Source: JBMHDN01 sp049889355
GTDB lineage: Bacteria; Pseudomonadota; Alphaproteobacteria; Puniceispirillales; Puniceispirillaceae
NCBI GenBank assembly: GCA_049889355.1
Contig: JBMHDN010000043.1
Span: forward strand, 1 to 55,523
DNA length: 55,523 bases
Reading direction: 5' to 3'
Positions 26,440 through 35,420 of the stretch are shown here, in pieces. The translations under genes were made by a program, and so were the position numbers. The notes below the pieces were generated by a model. The model had not been told where the DNA came from and searched no databases. It worked only from the letters and a program-made list of their open reading frames with translations. Position 1 is the first letter of the stretch. The number at the start of each line of letters is the position of its first letter.

Positions 26440-28077
26440 ATGATGATGAACCAATGTGCTGGCTTGCGTGAGTTTTTTGACACGCTGGGGCCACTCTCTG
26501 TTTTCTTTGATATTTCCTGTGGCTTTGTCATTCTGTTCAATGACCCGTTTGCGCTTGGCTTTGTGCTGTTGGCGGCACTGGTCGGTATTGTGTTTGGCGC
26601 ATTGCCAGGCCTGACCGCGGCCGCGGCGATTGCCATGATGTTGCCTATCCTGATTGCCTATAATGACGAGATTGGCGGCCTTGCTGGTCTGGCCTTTCTT
26701 TATGTGATTGGCAAATCTGGGCGCTATGGTGGCTCTATTGCGGCTATCTTATTTAACACGCCCGGGACGGCGGCCTCTGCCGCCACCATGCAAGATGGCT
26801 ATCCGATGACACAGCAAGGCAAGCCAGGCAAAGCGCTGAAAACAGCGACAGTTGCCTCAGCCTATGGTGATTATTTTGGTGAGATTATCTTGATTTTCGG
26901 TGCCGTAACTGTTGCGGCTTTCACGCGTCAGTTTGGCCCGCCTGAGAATTTTGCAATTTATCTGATGGCCTTTGTGGTAATCGGCTCAGTGGTGAGTGAT
27001 TCTATCATCAAAGGGATTATCTCAACTCTGTTTGGCGCGGTTGTTGGCCTGATTGGTGAAGATATCATCACCGGTCAGTTTAAAATGACCATGGGTATTG
27101 CTGAGCTGGAAAGCGGTATGGCTCTGGTGCCGCTCTTGATTGGTGTGTTTGTGATTTCTGAGGTCATTATTCAGGCTGAAAAAGCAGCTAAGATGAAAAT
27201 GATCGATATCAAGCCGCAAAATCTGGATGACCCGACTGCCCATTACTTCACCTGGGCTGAGTTTAAGCGGTGCTTCCCATTGATGTTCCGCTCTTCTATC
27301 TATGGCTCGCTCATTGGCATGATGCCTGGTCTCGGCTCGTCTGTGGCTTGCTTTGTGGCTTATGGCGAGGAAAAGCGCCGGGCGAAGAATAAAAAGGAAT
27401 GGGGGACTGGTATCGTTGAAGGTATTGCGGCCCCTGAATCAGCCAATAATGCGGTGTCTGGCCCGTCTATGATCCCGCTTCTCTCGCTGGGTATTCCGGG
27501 TTCAACCATTGCAGCTGTGCTTATCGGTATGTTCCTTGTAAACGGCCTGCAGCCTGGGCCGACAATCTTTGCAACAGAACCACCGCTCTTTATGGGTGGT
27601 CAGCTGATCAGTCCGCGTGAATTCATCTTTGGTGTATTTGCGGCTGGTTTGATCGGGATCGCCTGTTATGCGCTGATTGGCTATTTTGCGGCCCCGCTTG
27701 TCGGCAGACTGATTGCGATGTTGCCGACTAAATATCTCTATCCATTCATTTTCATGACAGCCTTGGCGGCCAGCTATTCATCACGTGCCTCTATTTGGGA
27801 TGTGGTGTTCGCGCTGTTCTTCGGGATAGTGGGTTATGCCATGCGGCGAACCAATTTCTCAGCAGCAGCCTTTATCATTGCCTTTGTGCTGACCTCTAGT
27901 ATGGAAGAAGCCTTCCGTCAGTCTATGATCATCTCTGATAAAGGGTTCTACGTATTCACCAGTTTTGAATATGGCGGCAAATTCTCTTATGCCCCTATCT
28001 TCCTATTCATTGGTGCCGCTGTTGTTGCTTTCCGTGCCTGGTCTTCATTCCGCGCACGAAAAGAGGAATCAGCCTAA
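26440..28077 (+). CDS. tctA: TTT large membrane subunit, TctA family
   Basis: 545 residues and about 12 helices. TctA signatures are present: VGIVFGALPGLTAAAAIAM and RYGGSIAAILFNTPGT in the first half, and SLGIPGSTIAAVLIGMF in the second, the paired motifs of the family. Start ATG 26440 follows AGGAG. A frame open further upstream inside tctB is not used, because the ribosome site favours 26440. It is the Na+- or proton-driven channel of the importer. Confidence 0.85.
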   Translation: MMMNQCAGLREFFDTLGPLSVFFDISCGFVILFNDPFALGFVLLAALVGIVFGALPGLTAAAAIAMMLPILIAYNDEIGGLAGLAFLYVIGKSGRYGGSIAAILFNTPGTAASAATMQDGYPMTQQGKPGKALKTATVASAYGDYFGEIILIFGAVTVAAFTRQFGPPENFAIYLMAFVVIGSVVSDSIIKGIISTLFGAVVGLIGEDIITGQFKMTMGIAELESGMALVPLLIGVFVISEVIIQAEKAAKMKMIDIKPQNLDDPTAHYFTWAEFKRCFPLMFRSSIYGSLIGMMPGLGSSVACFVAYGEEKRRAKNKKEWGTGIVEGIAAPESANNAVSGPSMIPLLSLGIPGSTIAAVLIGMFLVNGLQPGPTIFATEPPLFMGGQLISPREFIFGVFAAGLIGIACYALIGYFAAPLVGRLIAMLPTKYLYPFIFMTALAASYSSRASIWDVVFALFFGIVGYAMRRTNFSAAAFIIAFVLTSSMEEAFRQSMIISDKGFYVFTSFEYGGKFSYAPIFLFIGAAVVAFRAWSSFRARKEESA

Positions 28078-28092
28078 GATAAGTACCTTAAA

Positions 28093-28115
28093 AGGCATGC
28101 TGTGATGGCATGCCT
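28093..28115 (+). promoter_or_regulatory. Hairpin enclosing the ribosome site and start codon of the first AbrB gene
   Basis: AGGCATGC (28093-28100) and GCATGCCT (28108-28115) form a perfect 8-bp stem. The 7-nt loop TGTGATG holds the start codon, and the AGG of the Shine-Dalgarno site is in the 5' arm. It may limit translation after tctA or act as an RNA or protein target. Confidence 0.5.
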
Positions 28116-29205
28116 AACTGGATTTGTGACGAAAAAAATGGACCCTCGTATCATCTTCAACTTCCTGTTTGGACTTGTTGGCGGTACGCTGGCTTATTTT
28201 GCCGGAATGCCCCTCCCATTTTTGCTGGGGGGCTTTCTTGGCTGTGCCAGCTTTGTGCTTTATTACGAGAGAGATGGCAGGCATTTGCCGCCCTTATCGC
28301 GCTGGGTGCGGATGGTCTTTATGGCGGTGATTGGGACAATGATTGGATCCCGCTTCTCGCCTGATCTCCTCATACTTATGCCGCATTTTTGGTTGTCAGT
28401 TGTTGCGGTTATTGGCTTTATTTTCATTGCCCATGCTGGCAATTACCTGATTTTCAGAAAGGCCGGCAATTATTCAAAATTAGATGCTTATTTTGCAGGC
28501 CTGCCAGGCGGTATCGTCGATTCGATCGCGCTGGCTGAGCAGGCGGGTGCAGATGTGCGTATCGTGACCATCCAGCATTTCATCCGGATTATTCTGGTGG
28601 TGGTAACCGTGCCCATGCTGTTCTGGCTGATCAGCGGCAATATGGTTGGCTCCATGGCAGGTGAGACATTGACCGCAGATGACTGGGATTGGTCTGATGT
28701 AGGTGTCATCATCATCATTGCCATGATCGGGCTTTTTGGTGGCAGGCGCTTGAAATTGCCAGTAGCGCATTTGATGGCGCCCTTGATTTTGGCCCTTATG
28801 CTGTCAGTTTCCGGCGTGGTCGCGATAGATATTCCGCCCGGGGTCCAGCATTTGGCCCAATATATGATAGGGATCTCCCTTGGGTCTCAATTTTCAGGTA
28901 TTTCACGCAGCTTGCTGGTCCGTGGCCTTAATATGGGGTTGGTCTCGGGTCTTTTCATGCTGATATTGGCAGTTGGTTTTGCGTTGGTACTGACGGCCTT
29001 TGTACCGGCCAGTTTTGAAGTGATGTTTATCAGTTTTGCTGCTGGTGGTCTGGCCGAAATGAGCCTCATTGCACTGTCTTTGAACTTCAATCCAATTGTG
29101 GTGGCCCTCCATCATCTTGTGCGGATATTCTTCACCATCTGGATTGGTAATTATCTCTCAAAATCAGTGTTCAAGCTGGTGCCGAAATCAGGTGATGTGA
29201 AATGA
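28105..29205 (+). CDS. AbrB-family membrane protein (first of a tandem pair)
   Basis: About 366 residues with 9-10 helices. PF05145-type repeats are visible: LVGGTLAYFAGMPLPFLLGG in the first half and the later QYMIGISLGSQFSG motif. The family was once called putative ammonia monooxygenase, without support; some members control aidB expression in E. coli, and others accompany TTT importers. The ATG at 28105 has AAAGG 9 nt upstream. A later ATG at 28138 (MDPRIIFNF) would also make a full protein. It is part of the tctCBA operon. The role is unknown; a regulatory or efflux partner of the importer is inferred. Confidence 0.75.
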   Translation: MACLTGFVTKKMDPRIIFNFLFGLVGGTLAYFAGMPLPFLLGGFLGCASFVLYYERDGRHLPPLSRWVRMVFMAVIGTMIGSRFSPDLLILMPHFWLSVVAVIGFIFIAHAGNYLIFRKAGNYSKLDAYFAGLPGGIVDSIALAEQAGADVRIVTIQHFIRIILVVVTVPMLFWLISGNMVGSMAGETLTADDWDWSDVGVIIIIAMIGLFGGRRLKLPVAHLMAPLILALMLSVSGVVAIDIPPGVQHLAQYMIGISLGSQFSGISRSLLVRGLNMGLVSGLFMLILAVGFALVLTAFVPASFEVMFISFAAGGLAEMSLIALSLNFNPIVVALHHLVRIFFTIWIGNYLSKSVFKLVPKSGDVK

Positions 29206-30245
29206 TAGCACTCGGCAAATATAGAGGTTTTTCTATCGCGCTTATCCCCGCTGCGATGGGTGGGGCGATTTGGTCTGGCCTTGGCCTGCCGCTGGCCTGG
29301 TTGATGGGTGCGGCGATTGTAACCGGATTTATCAGTTTCTCAGGCCTTCAGATTAAGCTGCCTAAAGGGCTCTACCTTCCCTCTCTGGCAGTCATTGGGG
29401 CAGGGGTTGGTCTGACCATTACACCTGATGTGGCGCTCCAGATTAGCCGCTGGTTTCCGATGATGGCGGTGATGGGATTTGCTGGTGTTGTGCTGGCATT
29501 GCTGCTCACCCCCATTGTCGCACGTAAAGCCGAGATGAAACACAGTACGGCGTTCTTCTCGCTGATGCCAGGCGGCGTGATCGAAATGGCCAATATTGGC
29601 GAGCCACACGGCGCTGACCGTACCACCATTGCCACCTTGCATGCGATAAGGGTGGCGTTGGTTGTGGGTATATTGCCGTTAGGGCTGTTCTTTTTCTTTC
29701 CCTCAACAGGGCTGGTCTCTGAGGTGGTTCAGCTTTCAGCCTTTGATTTGCTGCTGGTTTTGTTTGTTGCGCTGTTAGGTGGCTGGCTTGGCCAGAAATA
29801 TAACCTGCCTGCGGCTTGGCTGCTCGGTGCCTTGCTGGCGGTGGCATTATTAACAGCAACCGGCGCGGTGGATGGCCAGATTCCAGAAGCGCTGATGGCC
29901 ATTGCGCAGATTTTTGTCGGCATGTCTCTCGGTGCAAAATTTGAGCGCGAGAAATTGCAAAAGCTACCTCGGGCGATGGCAGTGGGTGGTACGGCTCTTT
30001 TGGCCATCATCTTTGCCATGGCCCTTATCGGTATTTTATTCAGCCAGTTTTTGCCAATTGATGCGGCGACAATGATTTTGGCTTTTTCTATAGGCGGATT
30101 GGCAGAGATGGTCCTCACGGCCCGCTTTTTAGAATTAGATATGGCCATTGTGGCTGCTTTTCAGGCCACACGCGCTGTGTTGGTCAATAGTTTTGCCGGT
30201 ACAATCTGGAACTGGTACGATAAGAGACGTCAAATAAAGGAATAA
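29202..30245 (+). CDS. AbrB-family membrane protein (second of a tandem pair)
   Basis: 347 residues with the same fold as its upstream neighbour. It has GGAIWSGLGLPLAWLMGAA and the QIFVGMSLGAKFERE motif near residue 225. The pair overlap by 4 nt, and a ribosome site is not obvious, so translation is likely coupled. The sequences have diverged a good deal, so this is an old duplication or a heteromeric pair. It ends 5 nt before the PrpD-like gene. Confidence 0.75.
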   Translation: MIALGKYRGFSIALIPAAMGGAIWSGLGLPLAWLMGAAIVTGFISFSGLQIKLPKGLYLPSLAVIGAGVGLTITPDVALQISRWFPMMAVMGFAGVVLALLLTPIVARKAEMKHSTAFFSLMPGGVIEMANIGEPHGADRTTIATLHAIRVALVVGILPLGLFFFFPSTGLVSEVVQLSAFDLLLVLFVALLGGWLGQKYNLPAAWLLGALLAVALLTATGAVDGQIPEALMAIAQIFVGMSLGAKFEREKLQKLPRAMAVGGTALLAIIFAMALIGILFSQFLPIDAATMILAFSIGGLAEMVLTARFLELDMAIVAAFQATRAVLVNSFAGTIWNWYDKRRQIKE

Positions 30246-30250
30246 TCATC

Positions 30251-31687
30251 ATGTCTGTCATGCAGAATGCTTTCGCCGCAATGCCGGAAAATACCACCAT
30301 CACCGAACAAGCTGCGCAGTTTATAGAGACGGTCAGCTTTGAGGATATTCCAGAAGAGGCCTTATATATCGGCAAGCGTTGTATCATTGATGGGCTGGGG
30401 CTTTATGTTGCCGGCTCAGAAGAACATTCGCTGGAAATCCTGATTGCCGAAGCTCAAGCTATGGGTGGGCGCGAAGATGCCAATCTGATATCTACAAATC
30501 AAAAAGTGCCGGCACCCATGGCAGCGCGTGTGCTGGGCACCGCTGGCCATGCTCATGATTGGGATGACAGCCAGGTGAGCCTTGACCCTGCCCATATTTA
30601 TGGGCTGTTGACGCATCCGACCATTCCGCCATTGACCGCCTCTCTGGTGATGGGCCAGGCCCGCGGTCCGCTCTCTGGACGTGCGTTCATGCTGGCCTTT
30701 CAAACAGGCTTTGAAGTTGAGGCTAAAATTTCTGAATGGATGCTGCCTCAACATTATATGTCAGGTATGCACTCATCAGGAACGGTTGGCACTTTCGGGG
30801 CATTTGCTTCGGCTGCCAAAATTATCGGCCTTAAAGGAGATAAGCTGCGCGCTGGTTTTGGGATTGCGGCCAGCTTTGCGGCAGGTATCCGGTGTAATTT
30901 TGGCACAATGACCAAGCCGCTTCATGTCGGGCGTGCTGCTGAAAATGGCGTCACAGCTGCATTGCTGGCTGAGCGCGGCTTTACCGCTGATCCAGCAGCC
31001 TTAGATGGCCCATGGGGCTTCATGGCGGTGCAGGGCGGCGGCTGTAGCCCAGAAAAGCTAGGTCAAGGCTTTGGCAAGAGCTGGACCATCATTGACCCGG
31101 GCGTGTCTATCAAGCCTTATCCATGCGGCGTGCTCACCCATCCGACCATTGATTTGATGCTAAGGCTGGTCAAAGAAGGCGATATCCAAAGTGATGATAT
31201 TGAAACAGTCACCGTTCATGCAGGAACCAATATCCTGAAACCTATCCGTTATCCGATTGCGGCTAATCATTTGCAGGCGAAATTCTCGCTGCCTGCGGCA
31301 TTATCGATGATCGCGCTGGCCCGCAAGGCAGGTAAGGTTGAGTTCTCAGACGCCTTTGTGGCTTCTGATGCGATGCAGGCCATGCAGCGGCGTATGCGCA
31401 CTGAATTAGATGAAGAGATTGAAGCACAAGGCTTTGATAAGATGCGCTCGCGTATTACCATTCAACTCAAAGACGGGCGCGAGATCGCAGGCTGGGCTGA
31501 CGAGCGTTATCGTGGGGGGCCTGAAAACCCGCTGACTGACAAAGAAGTTGAAGATAAGGCGCGTTCATGTTGTGCCGGTGTCTTGAGCGATGCGGAACAA
31601 GATGAGTTGCTGGCCAAAGCTTGGGCCGTGCTGGATTTAGAGGATGCCGCAAGCGTCCTTTCCGCCACGCTTACCACCAGATCCTAA
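30251..31687 (+). CDS. MmgE/PrpD-family protein
   Basis: 478 residues, the normal length for the family. N-terminal all-helical domain: AAQFIETVSFEDIPEEALYIGKR is broken by the conserved GHAHDWDDSQ and later SGMHSSGTVGTFGAFASAAK. The C-terminal lid has YPCGVLTHPTIDL. Members include 2-methylcitrate dehydratase PrpD and cis-aconitate decarboxylase, which act on branched tri- or dicarboxylates. It is co-transcribed with the TTT importer, so the imported compound is probably its substrate or a precursor. No prpB or prpC neighbours are present, so a methylcitrate-cycle role is not supported. Confidence 0.85.
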   Translation: MSVMQNAFAAMPENTTITEQAAQFIETVSFEDIPEEALYIGKRCIIDGLGLYVAGSEEHSLEILIAEAQAMGGREDANLISTNQKVPAPMAARVLGTAGHAHDWDDSQVSLDPAHIYGLLTHPTIPPLTASLVMGQARGPLSGRAFMLAFQTGFEVEAKISEWMLPQHYMSGMHSSGTVGTFGAFASAAKIIGLKGDKLRAGFGIAASFAAGIRCNFGTMTKPLHVGRAAENGVTAALLAERGFTADPAALDGPWGFMAVQGGGCSPEKLGQGFGKSWTIIDPGVSIKPYPCGVLTHPTIDLMLRLVKEGDIQSDDIETVTVHAGTNILKPIRYPIAANHLQAKFSLPAALSMIALARKAGKVEFSDAFVASDAMQAMQRRMRTELDEEIEAQGFDKMRSRITIQLKDGREIAGWADERYRGGPENPLTDKEVEDKARSCCAGVLSDAEQDELLAKAWAVLDLEDAASVLSATLTTRS

Positions 31688-31694
31688 GCCTTGG

Positions 31695-32264
31695 ATGACA
31701 GGCCTCAGGACGAAAAAACCTGTATTGGTGTGTGTTGATATTCAACAAGGTTTTCAAGACACAGCCTATTGGGGCGGCGGCCGGAATAACCCGGCTGCCG
31801 AGTCTGTCTGTATAAGCATTATGAAAAAATGGCGAGAGCTGGGGCTGGATATCATCCATGTCCGCCATAGCTCAACCAATCCCAACTCACCCTTGCATCA
31901 GAGCCAAGATGGGTTTGCTTTTTATCTAGGAGCTGAGCCAGAGGCTGGCGAGGTAATTGTCACCAAATCGGTCAATAGCGGTTTTATCGGCACTGATTTA
32001 AAGGCACTGCTGGATGATAAAAAGACACAGCATGTTGTGATTATCGGGCTGACAACAGATCATTGTGTATCCACAACCACGCGGATGTCTGGCAATTATG
32101 GCTATCAGACCTATCTGATTTCAGATGCGGTGGCGACCTTTGACAAGATAGGCGCCGATGGCCAGCATTATCCGGCTGAATTGATACACCAAACCGCGCT
32201 GGCTAGCTTGAGAGATGAATTCGCGACAATCCTCACCTCAGAGGATATGTTCAAGCTGATATAA
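31695..32264 (+). CDS. Isochorismatase-family cysteine hydrolase
   Basis: About 189 residues. The Asp-Lys-Cys triad of the family is present: Asp in LVCVDIQQGFQD, Lys in VIVTKSVNSGF and Cys in GLTTDHCVSTTTR. Such enzymes hydrolyse amides, ureido acids or N-carbamoyl compounds such as N-carbamoylsarcosine. The frame is open from ATG 31644, which overlaps the PrpD-like gene by 44 nt. I prefer ATG 31695 because homologues begin shortly before the first strand, but neither start has a good ribosome site. It closes the TTT operon. Confidence 0.82.
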   Translation: MTGLRTKKPVLVCVDIQQGFQDTAYWGGGRNNPAAESVCISIMKKWRELGLDIIHVRHSSTNPNSPLHQSQDGFAFYLGAEPEAGEVIVTKSVNSGFIGTDLKALLDDKKTQHVVIIGLTTDHCVSTTTRMSGNYGYQTYLISDAVATFDKIGADGQHYPAELIHQTALASLRDEFATILTSEDMFKLI

Positions 32265-32387
32265 GGCGGCTTCATAATCCTTTGCATAGGTCTAACATCC
32301 TGCGGCTTTTTGACAGGCAGGGCGTTGGCCTCTTTTTCACTGTGCCTGAGTTTGTTATGCTAGCTCTACACATTAGGTAAGGCAGAT

Positions 32388-32837
32388 ATGCAGGCATCAT
32401 CAACCTCTCCATTTTCTATCAGCTGGCGCTGTCGTCATAGCTGGAAGCGGGCGTCAAAAAACACCTTTTGGTGTTTACTAGGCTGCTCTATTGGTGATTT
32501 CGGGACCATTGCTTTTTTTCAGTTCACCGGTATCGCCTGGCCCGTGCTGGCGATTATGAGCCTTGCCATTATCAATGGTATTTTAACGTCTATTGCGCTT
32601 GAAACCTATATTCTCAGCCGCCAGATGGCCTTTAAGCTGGCGTTTCAGACGGCGGTTGGCATGTCGCTGATCTCAATGGTGGCGATGGAAGCGGCGATGA
32701 ATCTCACCGACTGGCTGCTCACCGGTGGGGCTATCCTGACCTGGTGGGTTATTCCCCTGATGTTATCCGCCGGTTTTCTGGCGCCTCTTCCTTATAATTA
32801 CTGGCGCTTAAAGGCCTTAGGCAAAGCCTGTCATTAA
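32388..32837 (+). CDS. DUF4396-like membrane protein
   Basis: 149 residues with about four helices. The N-terminal segment SWRCRHSWKRASKNTFWCLLGCSIGDFGTI, with Cys and His before the first helix, and LISMVAMEAAMNL in the third helix fit DUF4396. The second Cys-His motif seen in some members is reduced to a single Cys. No function is known. It stands alone: 123 bp of leader contain a TATGCT-like -10 but no firm -35. Confidence 0.6.
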   Translation: MQASSTSPFSISWRCRHSWKRASKNTFWCLLGCSIGDFGTIAFFQFTGIAWPVLAIMSLAIINGILTSIALETYILSRQMAFKLAFQTAVGMSLISMVAMEAAMNLTDWLLTGGAILTWWVIPLMLSAGFLAPLPYNYWRLKALGKACH

Positions 32838-32929
32838 CGCCGTCCTCAGCTCAACCCCTGTCATAAAATAGCAATATCCTGGCGACATGCTATGGTGATG
32901 AGGTGATATGCGTTGCTGAGGAGGGGGAC

Positions 32930-33355
32930 ATGCTGATCGTCATTTTAAAATTCTTTCATTATTTAGCACTATTTGTAGCAGGTGGTATTGGTATAGGGGG
33001 TGCGGTGATCAGCTCAGCCCATCAAAAAGCCCAGCAACCACCAGCCCCACATGTGGGTAAAGCGCTTCAGCTCTTAGGCTATCTGGGGCTTGGGTCTATT
33101 CTGGTGCTATGGGCCACTGGATTTGGCCTAGCCTATATGATTTACGGCACGATGAATATTGGCACGGCTTTTCATATCAAGCTGCTTGGCGCAACTGCAT
33201 TACTGGCAAGCTCTGCGCTGGCTAATTATCATCTCTACCGCGCCAGCCAGGCAAAACAGCCACCAAACGGGGCTTATATGAAACGGCTGATGATGATTGG
33301 GCGCGGCGGGCTGGTGTTGGTGCTCGGCGGCATTGCGGTGACAACCACGCTGTAA
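32930..33355 (+). CDS. Small four-helix membrane protein of unknown function
   Basis: 141 residues from ATG 32930, which follows GAGGAGGGGG; an earlier start at 32903 would place that ribosome site inside the gene. Helices: about 3-25 (LKFFHYLALFVAGGIGIGG), 45-68, 75-97 and 115-138. The first helix carries a His (KFFHYLALF), and HIKLLG precedes the third helix, as in CopD/haem-type small membrane proteins. No family is assigned with confidence. It converges on the exported-protein gene. Confidence 0.6.
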   Translation: MLIVILKFFHYLALFVAGGIGIGGAVISSAHQKAQQPPAPHVGKALQLLGYLGLGSILVLWATGFGLAYMIYGTMNIGTAFHIKLLGATALLASSALANYHLYRASQAKQPPNGAYMKRLMMIGRGGLVLVLGGIAVTTTL

Positions 33356-33372
33356 AGGCGGCTGAAATGAAA

Positions 33373-33404
33373 AAGGCGGCCTTGGTGCAATATCAGGCCG
33401 CCTT
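33373..33404 (-). terminator. Terminator between convergent genes
   Basis: AAGGCGGCC (33373-33381) and GGCCGCCTT (33396-33404) form a perfect stem. Read on the minus strand it is followed by a T-rich tail, so it mainly ends the exported-protein gene at 33429. It may act on both strands. Confidence 0.75.
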
Positions 33405-33428
33405 ATGAATATGGTGCTGATAAAGCGA

Positions 33429-34118
33429 TTATTCAGCGTAACAGCCCACAGCCGAATCACAGGTAACTGTGCCGCCATTTTCCAGATGTTCCATCAATGC
33501 CGGATCATTCTCGATAATTTGTTCTAAGGCTTCTTCTGCCACCGCTTCAAAGGCTTGTTCAGCAGCCTGACGGGCGGCTTCATTGGCCGCATCCACTGTG
33601 GCAAGATTAACATTGGCAGCAACCCATTCTGCCGCCAGCTTCGCATCTTCTTCTGCCAGTACTGCCGCTTGCTCAGCAAGCGCCTGTACCCCCACTGAAT
33701 CACTCAGATTGGCAGTGTCTTCAGCGATATCGGCCACAACCTCTGCATTGGTCAGACCATCAGGATCATTAGCATAGGCTTGTGTTACATTGGCGGTCAG
33801 GGCCTTTACGACATAATCAGTGATGAGCGTCTTAATGCCTTCTTTGGATTTGCCGCTGATTTCAGTGAGAGGCACGAAAATCACTTCATCTTCCACCACA
33901 AGGAAGAGATTATCGCCATTAATCCCAGAAGTTTTCTGATTGCCAAAAATATCCGTTTGCTTGGTGGCATTCAGGATATTTTGTGCTTGTTCAGGCGAGG
34001 CGCCATCATAAACCTCACCATCACCACCCAACACCTGACCTGATTTCAAGGTCAGCGCATGAGCTGAAAATGATAAAAATGCAAGGGCTGACAGGCCAGT
34101 CATAAGTAGCGCACGCAT
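33429..34118 (-). CDS. Exported protein, family with a shared N-terminal ALTLKSG block (copy A)
   Basis: About 229 residues. The signal peptide MRALLMTGLSALAFLSFSAHA is followed by a mature start LTLKSGQVLGGDGEVYDGASP. A small beta region (GDNLFLVVEDEVIFVPLTEISGK) leads into a long Ala/Glu-rich helical region (about 120-210, with EEDAKLAAEWVAANVNLATV-type repeats). The tail holds a Cys pair (TCDSAVGCYAE). The ATG at 34118 has GGAGGG 8 nt upstream. A paralogue sharing the N-terminal block lies at 50980-51705. I know no family for it. An envelope or periplasmic structural protein is likely. It is encoded alone. Confidence 0.7.
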   Translation of the reverse strand: MRALLMTGLSALAFLSFSAHALTLKSGQVLGGDGEVYDGASPEQAQNILNATKQTDIFGNQKTSGINGDNLFLVVEDEVIFVPLTEISGKSKEGIKTLITDYVVKALTANVTQAYANDPDGLTNAEVVADIAEDTANLSDSVGVQALAEQAAVLAEEDAKLAAEWVAANVNLATVDAANEAARQAAEQAFEAVAEEALEQIIENDPALMEHLENGGTVTCDSAVGCYAE

Positions 34119-34204
34119 AGATAATCCCTCCAAGGAATAAATTAGTATTTACGAATATACAGGATTGGACGCCATAAATGAAGTGTCAGCAAAAAGGGCA
34201 TCTA

Positions 34205-34411
34205 TTAATAATGCGGCGGCGGGCTGTCTTCTTCAGGTTTCAGAATACCGCTATCAGAGTGCGACGCACGCAGGCGGGCCTTTAAATGCTCAATCTGCAA
34301 CCGGAGAGTGGCAATCTCGCGTTGCTGTGCATAGAGCTCGTCGCTCATGGCCTGCATATCTTGTTGCAGATAGGCGAGCTGTTCTTGAAGGTCTTGCATC
34401 GGATCAGACAA
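34205..34411 (-). CDS. slyX: SlyX family protein
   Basis: 68 residues, mostly one coiled coil (LQEQLAYLQQDMQAMSDELY) with a flexible tail ending PPPHY, the hallmark of SlyX. The function of the family is unknown. Its start overlaps the end of the asparaginase gene by 8 nt, so translation is coupled to the amine operon that runs from 39.3 kb, an unusual setting for slyX. Confidence 0.82.
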   Translation of the reverse strand: MSDPMQDLQEQLAYLQQDMQAMSDELYAQQREIATLRLQIEHLKARLRASHSDSGILKPEEDSPPPHY

Positions 34412-35420
34412 GCGAGTCTCCTGTGATAAAGCCGGTAGGCGAGCCTGCCCAGTTCTTTAATTCAGGTTTGAAATAGGGCAGGCAGTCTTGCTTCTCTTGA
34501 AAACCCAGATGGTGCATCACGGCGCCCAAAGCCACCTCGGCTGCCCGCATATGGCCATCTCGCGCTTTTAACATCAGCCCCAAGCCTGATCTGTGGAAAC
34601 TAGCCGCATAGACACCTTCTGCCCCGATCTTAACCGTCGCATCACCGCCATAAGCGGCATTAACAGCGCTGCATGCCCGTCCCTTTCCTGCCATCAGCAG
34701 CGGGGCTGCGGCAATCGCCTCTGCAATCAGCCGGACGGCCTGTTGGCGGATAGGTGAGAGAGAGCTGGGGTTAGCAAATTGTGCAAAGCCAGTCGCCCAA
34801 TGATGCAGATAGCCAGTGGGGGCGGGCGCTCCGCAGCCATCTATCCCCATCGCCATATCGCTCAGATTCTGGCCGATCATCTGGTTTAATATGCCAATAA
34901 TTTTTTGCTGAACTGGATGGTCTGGCAGATGGTAATTATCTGAAGATACGCCCATTAATTTTGCCAAGATCAGCATGCCTGCATGTTTACCAGAACAGTT
35001 ATTATGGATTTTGTCCGGCTGTTCATGCTGGCGCACTTGTTCAATCAGTGCCGCCTGATTTAGCGACCAATGCGCACCACATATCAGATTATCAGGTGAT
35101 ATTTCAAATTTCTGCAATAAGGAAGCAACCTGATGGCTATGTTCAGGTGCACCATTATGGCTGGCACAAATGACCGAGATATCTTCATGGCTCAGCCTGT
35201 CAATCTGGCCGGTTTCGATCAGCGTTTCAATGAGGGCAATTGCCTGCAGAGGTTTCATGGCAGAACGCGGAAAGACCAGCCTGTCAAAGCGACCTTTTTT
35301 TAAGATGATATCACCGGCAGCATTGCACAAGGCGATATCAACAAGATGTTCGGATTCCACCTCTCCTGCACGGTAGATTGAAACCCGATAGGCATGATGG
35401 GTGTCGCATTGCGCTGTCAT
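34404..35420 (-). CDS. L-asparaginase II (thermolabile, Rhizobium ReAV type)
   Basis: 338 residues of PF06089. The residues known to matter in the R. etli enzyme are present: Ser53 and Lys56 (FPRSAMKPLQA), Cys142 and Lys145 (HNNCSGKHAGM) and Cys196 (GIDGCGAPAP). The enzyme hydrolyses asparagine to aspartate and ammonia in the cytoplasm. Start and stop overlap the neighbouring genes by 4 and 8 nt. In this operon it may act on a demethylated amide product instead of asparagine, which is inference. Confidence 0.87.
   Translation of the reverse strand: MTAQCDTHHAYRVSIYRAGEVESEHLVDIALCNAAGDIILKKGRFDRLVFPRSAMKPLQAIALIETLIETGQIDRLSHEDISVICASHNGAPEHSHQVASLLQKFEISPDNLICGAHWSLNQAALIEQVRQHEQPDKIHNNCSGKHAGMLILAKLMGVSSDNYHLPDHPVQQKIIGILNQMIGQNLSDMAMGIDGCGAPAPTGYLHHWATGFAQFANPSSLSPIRQQAVRLIAEAIAAAPLLMAGKGRACSAVNAAYGGDATVKIGAEGVYAASFHRSGLGLMLKARDGHMRAAEVALGAVMHHLGFQEKQDCLPYFKPELKNWAGSPTGFITGDSLV

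Noticed and set aside
30251..31687. Methylcitrate cycle (prp) operon
   Set aside because: Only the PrpD-like gene is present, with no PrpB, PrpC or AcnD neighbour.
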